From IMG/VR virus record IMGVR_UViG_3300041809_002179, positions 1-55,202 of that record: a stretch of 55,202 nucleotides of DNA; one strand, given 5' to 3'. The notes under the pieces were generated by a model. That model saw only the letters and a program-made list of their open reading frames with translations, did not search any database and was not told where the DNA came from. The translations under genes and the position numbers were made by a program. The DNA comes from a virus. Numbering within the stretch: the first letter of the stretch is position 1; each line of letters starts with the position of its first letter. Positions 25,608 to 33,234 of this stretch are shown here, one piece after another.

Positions 25608-25950
25608 GGATGTAGAAACCAACACAACAAACCGCGAAGAAGTTTACCGAGCTATAGATTCTGAGAGAGATTTCCAGGACAACTTCGTACTGCCGGAGCG
25701 CCGGTACTTCCGCACTCACACTTTGGGTGAATTTGTTCTGATGATCAATCAGTATGCGGCCCAGGCGATGAAAAGTTGGACTCACCACAGCGACGGCGAT
25801 TCGCCTGATGAATTCCCGCCTTCTCTCCACGAGGTTCGGAAGATTGCAGCATTGGCTGTTCGCTGTATGGAGCAGCATGGGGCACCCCACAGGAAAAGTC
25901 GACTAGAGCCGGTTGATGTTCCCTCCAACAAAGGGAAGATCGTAGCGTAA
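25591..25950 (+). CDS. Conserved-type phage hypothetical protein
   Basis: 119 residues with GAAGGAGAAAC before the ATG, overlapping dCMP deaminase by 17 bases. EVYRAIDSERDFQD, LGEFVLMINQYAAQA and EVRKIAALAVRCMEQHG suggest a helical, MazG-like-looking protein as found in phage nucleotide blocks. No catalytic motif can be confirmed. Confidence 0.6.
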   Translation: MATIPRDVETNTTNREEVYRAIDSERDFQDNFVLPERRYFRTHTLGEFVLMINQYAAQAMKSWTHHSDGDSPDEFPPSLHEVRKIAALAVRCMEQHGAPHRKSRLEPVDVPSNKGKIVA

Positions 25951-25957
25951 AGGAACC

Positions 25958-26383
25958 TTGGGAAAACTCATCTATCTCGCAAGCCCGTACACTCACGACA
26001 ACTTTGCCGTGCGCGAAGCTCGTTTTCTGGAAGTTATTTTTTGCTGTGGTTGGATGATGAATCACGTCAAAGATACTTACTTCTATTCCCCTATAGCACA
26101 CACTCACCCTATCGCAATACGTTGCAAACTTCCAGGAGAATGGCAATTTTGGGCAGCGTTCGATGATTGCGTTATTTCGAAGTGCGACGCGATTTGGATC
26201 CTCTGTGTTCCTGGTTGGACTAAGTCCACTGGTGTGAAGGCGGAACGTAAACTGGCGGAGAAATATGGGCTGCCTTGTCGCTTCATTGTTCTACACCCAG
26301 AACATCCTGTAGAATCGGACTTGCGGTATGAAGTTGTTGACGCCGAACCCGAGGATACTTATGTGCCGCAATATTTTTCCTGA
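25958..26383 (+). CDS. DUF1937-like / nucleoside deoxyribosyltransferase-like protein
   Basis: 141 residues from a TTG with AAAGGAACC. GKLIYLASPYTHD opens a Rossmann-like fold. DDCVISKCDAIWILCVPGWTKSTGV and KAERKLAEKYGLP match the DUF1937 branch of the deoxyribosyltransferase superfamily. It may act on nucleotides beside the dCMP deaminase. Confidence 0.65.
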   Translation: MGKLIYLASPYTHDNFAVREARFLEVIFCCGWMMNHVKDTYFYSPIAHTHPIAIRCKLPGEWQFWAAFDDCVISKCDAIWILCVPGWTKSTGVKAERKLAEKYGLPCRFIVLHPEHPVESDLRYEVVDAEPEDTYVPQYFS

Positions 26384-26648
26384 ACAACATCGGTTGAGAA
26401 TTCCCTTGCACGTTGTAAAGCGACTTCTAGAAGAGCACATAGCAGCCACTAGCGCACTCATTACCCATTATGATAGCTGCAAGGAATGCACTTTAGAAAA
26501 TTTTTGCAAGATAGCAGTTCCCTTGTACGAGATTTGGCAAACGGCAAAGATGCGTGCGCGTCTTTGTCCACAAGACACTTATGTCGATGAAGATCCTAGT
26601 AGCAATCCCGACTTGCCACAAGAATGCCCTTTTAGTCCGAGCCTGTAA
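26361..26648 (+). CDS. Small hypothetical protein
   Basis: 95 residues from the ATG at 26361. A CKECTLENFC segment could bind metal; the rest is helical (LHVVKRLLEEHIAATSALI). It overlaps both the DUF1937-like gene and the glycosyltransferase gene, so its ends are uncertain. Confidence 0.45.
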   Translation: MCRNIFPEQHRLRIPLHVVKRLLEEHIAATSALITHYDSCKECTLENFCKIAVPLYEIWQTAKMRARLCPQDTYVDEDPSSNPDLPQECPFSPSL

Positions 26649-27222
26649 AGAGACTTGGGTAAACGAATGGAGCCATTTGGTGGACATTCGGTTTTTCTTT
26701 GGGCGGCCTACCTTCTTCCCCTGCACTCCATTGGAAATTTCTTTAGATGTTGATGACGGTTACAAACAACTTCCTCTGAAAGTTCTGGCCATGTATCGTT
26801 GGATTCTAGACAATGGTTATGACCGGGTTTTTAAGTGTGACGATGATACATACGTCCACATTCCAAGGCTTCTGTCCTGTGGTAAAGATGAATTTGACTT
26901 TGTAGGACGCCCAGATTTAGCCAGTCGTTACACTCACTGGATGCAGGGCGGGGCGGGCTATTGGCTTTCCCGTAAGGCGATGGAATACTTGGTCAATCTT
27001 CCTTTAGATTATTGGAAAAGCCACTGGGCTGAAGACCGTCTGGTGGGCATCGCGATGTACAAAAGCGGATTGAGCGTCAGCAATGATCGTCGCCTGTTTG
27101 ATGCTCCCTGGGTTTGCTATCCTTCTACCCCTGCACCCGGCAATAACAGCATCACAGCACATAAATGCGATGTAGCGAGACACCACGCGATTCACCAGGC
27201 ATTTGCGAGTATTAAACCCTAA
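26587..27222 (+). CDS. GT31/Fringe-like glycosyltransferase
   Basis: 211 residues from MKILVAIPT (ATG 26587; 26581 is possible). FKCDDDTYVH gives the DDD metal-binding motif at 85-87. GGAGYWLSRKA (from 121) and AEDRLVG (149-150 acidic) complete the GT31 pattern of beta-1,3-galactosyltransferases and Fringe. Such enzymes are mainly known in eukaryotes. In a phage it may glycosylate hypermodified DNA, a virion protein or cell-surface glycan. Confidence 0.75.
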   Translation: MKILVAIPTCHKNALLVRACKETWVNEWSHLVDIRFFFGRPTFFPCTPLEISLDVDDGYKQLPLKVLAMYRWILDNGYDRVFKCDDDTYVHIPRLLSCGKDEFDFVGRPDLASRYTHWMQGGAGYWLSRKAMEYLVNLPLDYWKSHWAEDRLVGIAMYKSGLSVSNDRRLFDAPWVCYPSTPAPGNNSITAHKCDVARHHAIHQAFASIKP

Positions 27223-28220
27223 TGCTCGTAAAACTTCCTCACCCCGAAATTCGATTTGTTTGGACCACGGATTGGCATTTTAGTGATCTGCCACCGGGCC
27301 GCCGCGCCGATGATTATCGGGCCGCGATGTTTGCTAAGTTAGAATTTGAAAGAGAGCTAACAGAAAAGATACATGGGGTTGCAATCACTGGTGCTGATAT
27401 CTTTCACCGCAAGCATCCCAAGGAGACCAGTGTCAATCTCATCATCAGTCTTATTCATGCTTTGCGCCGTTTTCCTACGGGACGTGTGTACGGCAGTGTT
27501 GGGAACCATGATCTCTCCTGGGATCGTTACTCTTCTCTCCCTCACCAACCGCTAGGCGTTTTAATCGCTTCCCAAGCCTATCACAATCTGTGCGAGGAGC
27601 CAGTCATTTTCACTAATGAAGATGAAAGCATACACACGTTGGTTGAAGCCTTTCCTTACGACGACGAATTGGTAACATTGGAACGTATCTTGGAAAGAGG
27701 GAAGACCCGGCCCAAGGGTATCGATTATCGCATAGGGATCGTCCATCAATTCGGGACACCAGGGAACCGGGGCAACCTGTACAACAGCATTAAGATTGGG
27801 TACAACGAGCTCAAGGACGTTGAATATGATTTCCTGTTCTGGGGCCACGACCATTCCCGCAAGAAGACAATGACGGTTGGCAATGTTACCCATATCAACG
27901 TGGGCAGTATGGCGCGGGCCGCGTTTGACTACGATGAGTTAGACCGCCCGGTAGTCGCGGTGATCCTTGCGATGGGTAAGGATGGGGTGAAGATACAAGA
28001 GAAGCCTATCCCGGTCAAACATATCGATCTAGTTTTCTCAAAAGCCGATAAAGGAATGGAGCAGGTCCGGAAGTCTGACGCTGTAACAGAACTTTTCTCG
28101 GAGATGGATGAGGCCGTAAGCGGGATTGATATCGGTTCAGCAGATTTTCACGCTGTACTCCGGGCGCTATGCCCGGACGACCCAAAACTCGTACAATTTG
28201 TGGAGGAATTATGCGTCTAG
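27222..28220 (+). CDS. SbcD/Mre11-like nuclease
   Basis: 332 residues; the ATG overlaps the previous stop. Motifs: TTDWHFSD (Asp 17, His 19), TGADIFH (Asp 59), GNHD (94-97), IVHQF and WGHDHS. This is the Mre11/SbcD-type two-metal order with a following cap region. With the Rad50-like protein at 23137 it would process DNA ends or hairpins during recombination. Confidence 0.82.
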   Translation: MLVKLPHPEIRFVWTTDWHFSDLPPGRRADDYRAAMFAKLEFERELTEKIHGVAITGADIFHRKHPKETSVNLIISLIHALRRFPTGRVYGSVGNHDLSWDRYSSLPHQPLGVLIASQAYHNLCEEPVIFTNEDESIHTLVEAFPYDDELVTLERILERGKTRPKGIDYRIGIVHQFGTPGNRGNLYNSIKIGYNELKDVEYDFLFWGHDHSRKKTMTVGNVTHINVGSMARAAFDYDELDRPVVAVILAMGKDGVKIQEKPIPVKHIDLVFSKADKGMEQVRKSDAVTELFSEMDEAVSGIDIGSADFHAVLRALCPDDPKLVQFVEELCV

Positions 28221-28336
28221 AACTTTGGCAGTTGCTCAGTTTCATAGGCGCAGCGGGTTTTCTACTCGCGATCCCTGCCGGAGCGTTGGTTAGCCGATAC
28301 CTCCGCAAACATCGTAGTTTGCAACAGGACCGCTAG
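28211..28336 (+). CDS. Small single-span membrane protein
   Basis: 41 residues with a strong GTGGAGGAATT ribosome site inside the nuclease gene. LLSFIGAAGFLLAIPAGALV forms one membrane helix followed by a basic RYLRKHR, so the C-terminus should face the cytoplasm. Function unknown. Confidence 0.65.
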   Translation: MRLELWQLLSFIGAAGFLLAIPAGALVSRYLRKHRSLQQDR

Positions 28337-28376
28337 TTTCCGTCCTTTGTCGCTTGCTATTTCATAATTGAATCCT

Positions 28377-28640
28377 ATGTCTCGCCCGGTCCATGAACGA
28401 ACGTACATGTCCCTTTGGCATGTGGGACTAATGTGCATCGGGATCTTTGAGTACCAGGCTCATAAAGAAAAGCTTGCTGAGCGTCCAATAATCAGCTTAA
28501 TCGCCAGGGCACTTTCGGTTGGGATGATCCTCTTCCACGCAGATGCTGCGATAGGTGATGCGCTTGACACACCCAAATGCCTTTCGAGATTTCTTCTGGA
28601 AAAAGCCACGGGCATCAATTTCGAACTTTCAAGACGCTGA
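28377..28640 (+). CDS. Hypothetical protein with hydrophobic segments
   Basis: 87 residues from the ATG at 28377; the ribosome site is weak. LWHVGLMCIGIFEY and IISLIARALSVGMILFH could be two membrane-associated helices. Its C-terminus runs up to the next gene. Not recognised. Confidence 0.45.
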   Translation: MSRPVHERTYMSLWHVGLMCIGIFEYQAHKEKLAERPIISLIARALSVGMILFHADAAIGDALDTPKCLSRFLLEKATGINFELSRR

Positions 28641-28657
28641 ATCGGTATTACCCATCA

Positions 28658-29362
28658 ATGGCGAATATAAACAAAGGCATTCCTAACATCTGGTTCTCGG
28701 GTGACAAGCACTTGTTTCACGAGTTCATGGTCCGAGGTATGCCGGAGTGCGATAATTGTGGCAACAGGGTGAGCAATGAAGATGCGAAGAACGGCTTCTC
28801 AACCTGCTGCAAAGCCGCCGTGCTTACAGCGGAGCATCCACCGCGCCCGGGATTCGCCAACATTTGGGACATGAATAAAACCATCATCAACAATCATAAC
28901 GAGGTTGTTGAAAAAGGTGATTTGGTCTACGAAATCGGAGATTTTGCAGTCAAGTGTTCTCCACAACAAGCTCGTGACGCCCGTTACAAAATGAAAGGTA
29001 ATTTTTACTTTCTCCGAGGAAACCATGATCAAGTAGCCGAGAAGATTCCTGACTGTTGGATTTGGATGAAAGACTTGTATCGGTTCAAGCCCAAGGGTTG
29101 GGGTGACATTCCACACATCGTTCTGTGCCACTATGCTATGCGTGTTTGGCACGGTTCACACAAAGGAACGTGGCAACTATTTGGGCACAGCCATAATCAA
29201 CTTCCTGAAGAGCCAAGGTGGCTGGCTTTTGACGTTGGGGTTGATGCCCATAACTTCTATCCGGTTTCCATCCAACAAGTAATTGACAAGATGGCTAAGA
29301 AAATGCCGCTTTGGGAAGCGTGGAAGAAAAGACTCGGGAAACAGGGAGGAGTGGGAGATTGA
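28658..29362 (+). CDS. Calcineurin-like phosphoesterase with cysteine insertion
   Basis: 234 residues from the ATG at 28658. FSGDKHLFH (Asp 16, His 18), EIGDFAV (Asp 95), RGNHDQ (121-124), LCHYAMRVW and GHSHN give the phosphoesterase series. Between the first two motifs lies an insertion with CDNCG and STCCKAA that could be a zinc knuckle. The compact size fits the YfcE-like or phage phosphoesterase type. Substrate unknown. Confidence 0.8.
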   Translation: MANINKGIPNIWFSGDKHLFHEFMVRGMPECDNCGNRVSNEDAKNGFSTCCKAAVLTAEHPPRPGFANIWDMNKTIINNHNEVVEKGDLVYEIGDFAVKCSPQQARDARYKMKGNFYFLRGNHDQVAEKIPDCWIWMKDLYRFKPKGWGDIPHIVLCHYAMRVWHGSHKGTWQLFGHSHNQLPEEPRWLAFDVGVDAHNFYPVSIQQVIDKMAKKMPLWEAWKKRLGKQGGVGD

Positions 29363-29661
29363 GCATAGAGGATTTCTGGAACGTACCTCCCCGACATGCG
29401 TATCCGGACGTGGGCACACTTATAGAGGAGACAGCGCGAAAGTTGAACGTCTCTCCTCGAGACCTGAAGGTCTTCGTCAAGAGATTTGTAGGCTTGGCAA
29501 ACGACCGCATAGAGGAAGTTGTGGGGTTCAATTCCGCTCCGGCCCGCCGCGCCTGCGCCGCGCTTTCTGAATTGATAGTGGAGGAGAAAAATGTTGGGGC
29601 GGATGACTCTGGGAACAACTATGTGTGTTTGGCAAGAATGGGTACTAAGGAGTCCTCTTGA
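29359..29661 (+). CDS. Hypothetical protein
   Basis: 100 residues from the TTG that overlaps the phosphoesterase stop, with AGGAGG at 29346 about 7 bases upstream. Mostly helical (LIEETARKLNVSPRDLKVFVKR). No family recognised. The TTGA coupling repeats at its own end. Confidence 0.6.
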   Translation: MSIEDFWNVPPRHAYPDVGTLIEETARKLNVSPRDLKVFVKRFVGLANDRIEEVVGFNSAPARRACAALSELIVEEKNVGADDSGNNYVCLARMGTKESS

Positions 29662-30608
29662 CGGAGATATATCAGCGCGTCGCAACTAAATTCGTAGAAC
29701 GTATTCACGAAGTCTGGAATTCCGAAGAGACCCTGAAAGAAGAGTTTCTAAAGAGCTTTCCTCATTTACCTTTCACCCGCACCGACAATTGGCAACTCAT
29801 AGCGCATAAGCTCTTCCGTGACGTCTGGCTGGAAGCAGGGCCGGAAGTCAAAGGGGAACCAACCGGATATGATAAGATGGTTGTCATGCGCATAGTGCAC
29901 CCGAAGCTGGATTACAATTTGTTTACACAGATTCTGCTCAACCTTCAAAACTATCTCGGCATAGGCTACGCGGTAGAGGACGCGGAACGCGAAATTCTAG
30001 AGCTGAAAACCAAATGGCCGAAGGAGGCGAAGCTAGATCCCTTTAAACCGGGTAGCAAGATGGTCAAAAATGCTTCCAATTTTGAAGAGATCGCTTACAA
30101 CAATGTTCTTTCAACGCAGCGAGCGCATAAGATCATCTCGGAATTTAGCGGAGGGACTAGTTTTCGAGTTTCTCCAGCCGGCAGCACTCCGGCCTTTGCC
30201 GACAGCCGGAATATATCGATGATTGGTGTAGGTGGGGACAAGTACCTTCGCACATTATCTACCTTGGCTCCTTACTACATCACTTGGGAACAAGCGCCTG
30301 AAATGGCGCGGTTGGATGATCGTCCCGGTTTTCCAAATGGCCTTTGGTTTTGGGCGGAAGGGATTTCTTACCCGTTTGTTTCCAAGTCCGGAGGAGAGAC
30401 TCTACAGGATGTTCTATTCGCCCGCAAGATCATGTATGAGGTCTTTTGGGGCGTAGACATAACCCAGAAGCAGTGTATCCAGATTCCGCGGATGAACTCC
30501 GTGCTGGTGATCACTGGTAAGCCCGCGCCGGATTTGAAGATTGTGGTGGAGAAGTTGCAGGCCCGTTGGCCCGGTGTGATTAGCTTTTATGAAGGAGCGC
30601 GGGGATGA
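29658..30608 (+). CDS. Hypothetical protein
   Basis: 316 residues from a TTG with TAAGGAG. Mixed alpha/beta; contains a Ser/Gly-rich segment (EFSGGTSFRVSPAGST) and MIGVGGDKYLRTLST. Not recognised. It is in the same tight transcript as the genes before and after. Confidence 0.6.
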   Translation: MTEIYQRVATKFVERIHEVWNSEETLKEEFLKSFPHLPFTRTDNWQLIAHKLFRDVWLEAGPEVKGEPTGYDKMVVMRIVHPKLDYNLFTQILLNLQNYLGIGYAVEDAEREILELKTKWPKEAKLDPFKPGSKMVKNASNFEEIAYNNVLSTQRAHKIISEFSGGTSFRVSPAGSTPAFADSRNISMIGVGGDKYLRTLSTLAPYYITWEQAPEMARLDDRPGFPNGLWFWAEGISYPFVSKSGGETLQDVLFARKIMYEVFWGVDITQKQCIQIPRMNSVLVITGKPAPDLKIVVEKLQARWPGVISFYEGARG

Positions 30609-30853
30609 AAAAAGTCACTTTTGATAATTTGCCCATGGCATTGCAAACCGCCGATGATAAGTGGATCGTACTGTTTGTTTTGAACAACGTAGAGTTTTCT
30701 TCAACCAAAATCGAAACCAAAGAAGAAGCGATGGCTGTTGTACAGCGGGTGGAAGAACGAGTCAAGGAATGGGCCGCTCCAGGGGGAGCGTGGGTGGAAG
30801 AATTGGAAGATCCGCCCCGGCTGGAAATCCCCGGTCCGAATTCCAATCGCTAA
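30605..30853 (+). CDS. Small hypothetical protein
   Basis: 82 residues, overlapping the previous stop by ATGA. A beta-rich start (KWIVLFVLNNVEFSS) is followed by a helix (EEAMAVVQRVEERVKEW) and a Pro-rich end. It is the last gene before the tRNA region. Confidence 0.55.
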   Translation: MKKVTFDNLPMALQTADDKWIVLFVLNNVEFSSTKIETKEEAMAVVQRVEERVKEWAAPGGAWVEELEDPPRLEIPGPNSNR

Positions 30854-30889
30854 TGAATAGCTGATTTTAGAAATTCAGCAGTAGTATAT

Positions 30890-31016
30890 GAACATGAAAC
30901 GCAGCCTATCACTATCGAGCTATTATCTGTTGCTTAGCAACGGCTGCGCGGAGGTTCGCGTCGGATAAAAGACGAGAACTGACCGAAAGCAGCCGCCGAA
31001 AGGCGGCATTTTTATT
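30890..31016 (+). ncRNA. Putative structured small RNA ending in an intrinsic terminator
   Basis: No coding frame. CGCAGCC (30900-30906) pairs with GGCTGCG (30942-30948), and within it GTTGC (30929) pairs with GCAAC (30937). CGCG/CGCG and TCGG/CCGA pairings follow, then a canonical terminator. An AGTATAT element at 30881 lies just upstream. The layout promoter-like motif, folded body, terminator suits a free small RNA. It could instead be a folded leader of the tRNA transcript. Confidence 0.5.
30992..31016 (+). terminator. Rho-independent terminator before the tRNA cluster
   Basis: GCCGCC-GAAA-GGCGGC with a GAAA tetraloop, followed by ATTTTTATT. It separates the metabolism block from the tRNA genes, which therefore need their own promoter or read-through. 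Confidence 0.85.
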
Positions 31017-31024
31017 GTTCGGAC

Positions 31025-31113
31025 GCATGCGATGGGAGAATTGGCTGATCCCAGTGGTCCGTAAAACCACCGCCCTCAGGGGCATGGGGGTTCGATTCCC
31101 TCGGCATGCACCA
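31025..31113 (+). tRNA. tRNA-Tyr(GTA), C33 variant
   Basis: Class II cloverleaf: acceptor GCATGCG with GGCATGC (one G-G mismatch), D stem GGGA/TCCC, anticodon stem GTGGT/ACCAC, long variable arm GCCC/GGGC, T loop TTCGATT, encoded CCA. The anticodon loop is CCGTAAA, so position 33 is C instead of the near-universal U. Confidence 0.85.
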
Positions 31114-31129
31114 GTTTAGATGTAGACGT

Positions 31130-31216
31130 GCGCTTGTGGCGAAATTGGCAGTCGCGCCAGCTCGAGGGGCTGGTGGTCGCAAGGCCGTGTCGGTTCGAGT
31201 CCGACCAGGCGCACCA
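31130..31216 (+). tRNA. tRNA-Leu(GAG), C33 variant
   Basis: Acceptor GCGCTTG/CAGGCGC, D stem GCGA/TCGC, anticodon stem CCAGC/GCTGG with loop TCGAGGG, long variable arm GGTCGCAAGGCC, T loop TTCGAGT, encoded CCA. Anticodon GAG; position 33 is C, as in the preceding tRNA-Tyr. Confidence 0.88.
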
Positions 31217-31221
31217 AGTTT

Positions 31222-31308
31222 GCAGCTGTGGTGGAATTGGAAGACGCGCTGGACTTAGGATCCAGTGGCCGAAAGGCCGTGCAGGTTCGATGCCTGTCAG
31301 CTGCACCA
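31222..31308 (+). tRNA. tRNA-Leu(TAG)
   Basis: Acceptor GCAGCTG/CAGCTGC, anticodon stem CTGGA/TCCAG with loop CTTAGGA, long variable arm GGCCGAAAGGCC, encoded CCA. U33 is normal here. Five bases separate it from the previous tRNA. Confidence 0.93.
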
Positions 31309-31314
31309 AGATTT

Positions 31315-31404
31315 GCGCGGGTGATGAAATTGGCAGCCATGTAGGATTCAGAATCCTATGCCCTTCAGCAAGGCGTGCCGGTTCGACTCCGGTCTCGCGC
31401 ACCA
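31315..31404 (+). tRNA. tRNA-Leu(CAG)
   Basis: Acceptor GCGCGGG/CTCGCGC, anticodon stem TAGGA/TCCTA with loop TTCAGAA, a long variable arm, T arm CCGGTTCGACTCCGG, encoded CCA. Confidence 0.92.
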
Positions 31405-31409
31405 AGTTT

Positions 31410-31495
31410 GCGGTTATGGCGGAATGGCAGACGCGCTAGGCTCAAACCCTAGTGGGAGCAATCCCGTGGAGGTTCGACTCCTCTTAGCCGCACCA
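31410..31495 (+). tRNA. tRNA-Leu(CAA)
   Basis: Acceptor GCGGTTA/TAGCCGC, anticodon stem CTAGG/CCTAG with loop CTCAAAC, variable arm GGGAGCAATCCC, T arm GAGGTTCGACTCCTC, encoded CCA. Fourth leucine isoacceptor in a row. Confidence 0.93.
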
Positions 31496-31536
31496 ATCTT
31501 CTAGCTGTTCTCCTTCCTTTACCCGTAGTTTACTTT

Positions 31537-31584
31537 GAGAGGCAGAGACTCTAGGTCTAGTTTGTGGTAGGAATCCAGCCTCTC
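31537..31584 (+). other. Inverted repeat in the spacer after the Leu tRNAs
   Basis: GAGAGGC pairs with GCCTCTC across 34 bases, inside which smaller pairings (CTAG repeats, AGACTCT) exist. It could be a folded 3' processing element or a decayed tRNA; it lacks recognisable D and T loops. The rest of 31496-31605 shows nothing else. Confidence 0.35.
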
Positions 31585-31605
31585 CCGAGCCATAGGAGGC
31601 CGCGC

Positions 31606-31809
31606 TTGTTAATCAGTCCAAAACCTCTTGAGAAGATGATTGAATCCGCCACTTTTCGGCTGGATATGGATTCGACTTTGTTTACCCTGGAGGAGATCCC
31701 TCGTCTTTATCATTTGTTTTTGTCATTAGCCGAAGAAGTGAAAAAGTTGCAAGTGGAGAGTAACAAACTTTATGGGGGTGATGACATCTATGAAGAAAGT
31801 CTCCTTTAA
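31606..31809 (+). CDS. Small hypothetical helical protein
   Basis: 67 residues from the TTG at 31606, chosen because AGGAGG sits at 31594-31599 with six-base spacing; the ATG at 31636 has a poor site. Leu-rich helices (LEEIPRLYHLFLSLAEEVKKL) suggest a dimerising protein. Unknown function. Confidence 0.55.
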   Translation: MLISPKPLEKMIESATFRLDMDSTLFTLEEIPRLYHLFLSLAEEVKKLQVESNKLYGGDDIYEESLL

Positions 31810-32110
31810 CCCGACCACCGAAGCCTTCACAATCACTTGTTGCAAGTTCTCGGTCTCCGCCAAGTACAAGTACGATTGCGCAAATAAGTTCCTCAACCAT
31901 GTTCGTCGACATCATTCAGACGAGTACGAGAAATTGAAAATTCAGGCGCGCAAATTAGCTCGAAGCCAAAACGGCTGCGGATATTTTGACGCCGGTGAAG
32001 ACGGTCCGACTTCGGGCTGGGCTAAGGCAGGCCACGAATTCAGAGAAGCCTGGGTTCGACAAGCATTGATGGACAAGTTCGCAGCCGGGCAAAGTCCGTG
32101 GGGAGGATAG
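31790..32110 (+). CDS. Hypothetical protein with C2H2-like finger
   Basis: 106 residues from the ATG at 31790 (31772 and 31781 are in-frame alternatives). ITCCKFSVSAKYKYDCANK followed by NHVRRHH gives Cys and His residues spaced like a C2H2 finger. The C-terminus is Gly/Trp-rich. Overlaps the preceding gene by 20 bases. Confidence 0.5.
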   Translation: MKKVSFNPTTEAFTITCCKFSVSAKYKYDCANKFLNHVRRHHSDEYEKLKIQARKLARSQNGCGYFDAGEDGPTSGWAKAGHEFREAWVRQALMDKFAAGQSPWGG

Positions 32111-32111
32111 C

Positions 32112-32585
32112 ATGAAAACTCATCTCTTGGTGGTGGACGACGACAACGATGTTCGCGAGGGACTCGCTATGCACCTTTCGGACTTAGGGTACGCGGTTCG
32201 CCAAGCACGAAGCGGCGACGAGGGTCTAGAGTACTTCCACAATCGCGGGCCGTTTGGTTGCGTGATTTCCGACTACCAAATGCCTGGTTTGAAGATCAGG
32301 GACGGTGTGGCGATGCTCGCAGCCATCCGCGCCGAAGTACCGGAGCAGAAATGTATCATCCAATCTGCCAGTTGGAACTTAGCGGAATTGATGGAGGAGA
32401 TGGGGATTGGGGATATTCCGATTCTGCACAAGCCTTACAGTTTGAAAGAGATGGCGGAGGCTCTTACGAAAATGGGAGTGTTGGCCGATTATGGGAAGGC
32501 CGATCTCGACGACATTCGTTACGCTCAAGATTGTGAGTCAACAGATGGTGGAGTAGACGGCATAATCCAAGGATGGAAGAAATGA
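32112..32585 (+). CDS. Stand-alone response-regulator receiver protein
   Basis: 157 residues. CheY-like receiver: acidic pocket VVDDDND (Asp 9-11), phosphoacceptor ISDYQMPG (Asp 54), Ser near 85, and HKPY with Lys 107. No output domain is attached; about 35 extra residues form the tail. No histidine kinase is in the window. It may intercept phosphate from a host kinase or act by protein contact. Confidence 0.88.
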   Translation: MKTHLLVVDDDNDVREGLAMHLSDLGYAVRQARSGDEGLEYFHNRGPFGCVISDYQMPGLKIRDGVAMLAAIRAEVPEQKCIIQSASWNLAELMEEMGIGDIPILHKPYSLKEMAEALTKMGVLADYGKADLDDIRYAQDCESTDGGVDGIIQGWKK

Positions 32586-32704
32586 AAAGTTGGTTAACGG
32601 CCACACTCACCGTTCTCTTTTTGGTCTTGACTGTAATTCGTTGTGCACAGATTTATCAGACGATCCAGTTAACGCACCAAATCGAACACCGGCTCAAGAA
32701 ATGA
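32582..32704 (+). CDS. Small single-span membrane protein
   Basis: 40 residues overlapping the receiver stop by ATGA and the NADAR start by 4 bases. LTATLTVLFLVLTVIRC is a membrane helix followed by a polar helix (QTIQLTHQIEHRLKK). Position between signalling genes is suggestive only. Confidence 0.6.
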   Translation: MKSWLTATLTVLFLVLTVIRCAQIYQTIQLTHQIEHRLKK

Positions 32705-33234
32705 ATTTACCCACCCGCATCGGTTGCTTCAAAGGTCCATGGGGCTTTTTGTCCAACTTTGCCCCGGCCAAAGTCAAGCTGTGGATAGACGAACGAAATG
32801 TTCCCTACGCTCACGACATCCATCTGTTCATTGCTCTCGATGTAGAAGAATACGAGAGTGTTGAACATGCCTATCACGCAGCCAAGTTTCTAGACCCAAA
32901 GATTCGCGCCTTATTCCGATTGGCCATATCACCCTCCGACGCTAAAGCGCAGGCTCACAAGCTCAAAGACAAGATTCGTCCGGATTGGAAAGAAGTCAGT
33001 CTGGTCATTATGAAGGACCTAGTCCTCCAGAAGTTCGCCGGCAGCATCATGCGCCGGAAGCTGCTGTCGACATTCCAAGCGGAGTTAGTCGAAGGCAACT
33101 GGTGGCATGACAACTTCTATGGTGATTGTCTCTGCGAAGACTGCGCGAACATCCCAGGCGAGAGCCATCTGGGAAAAATACTCATGGAAGTACGGGGGAT
33201 CATCTATGCTCGTGGTTTGTGCAAAGACAACTAA
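32701..33234 (+). CDS. NADAR-domain protein (YbiA-like)
   Basis: 177 residues. FKGPWGFLSNFAPAKV, YESVEHAYHAAKFLDP, AKAQAHKLKDKIRPDW, IMKDLVLQKF, ELVEGNWWHDN and HLGKILMEVRG reproduce the NADAR/YbiA family order, including the EHAYHAAKF and N-WHD signatures. YbiA cleaves glycosidic bonds of early riboflavin intermediates. Other NADAR proteins remove ADP-ribose from guanine in DNA. In a phage the latter would counter DNA ADP-ribosylating defences; this is inference. Confidence 0.82.
   Translation: MNLPTRIGCFKGPWGFLSNFAPAKVKLWIDERNVPYAHDIHLFIALDVEEYESVEHAYHAAKFLDPKIRALFRLAISPSDAKAQAHKLKDKIRPDWKEVSLVIMKDLVLQKFAGSIMRRKLLSTFQAELVEGNWWHDNFYGDCLCEDCANIPGESHLGKILMEVRGIIYARGLCKDN

Noticed and set aside
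31076-31405. Minus-strand ORF across the Tyr/Leu tRNA cluster
   Set aside because: The peptide (GIEPAR-type pieces) is the usual spurious product of antisense tRNA sequence; the tRNAs explain the DNA.
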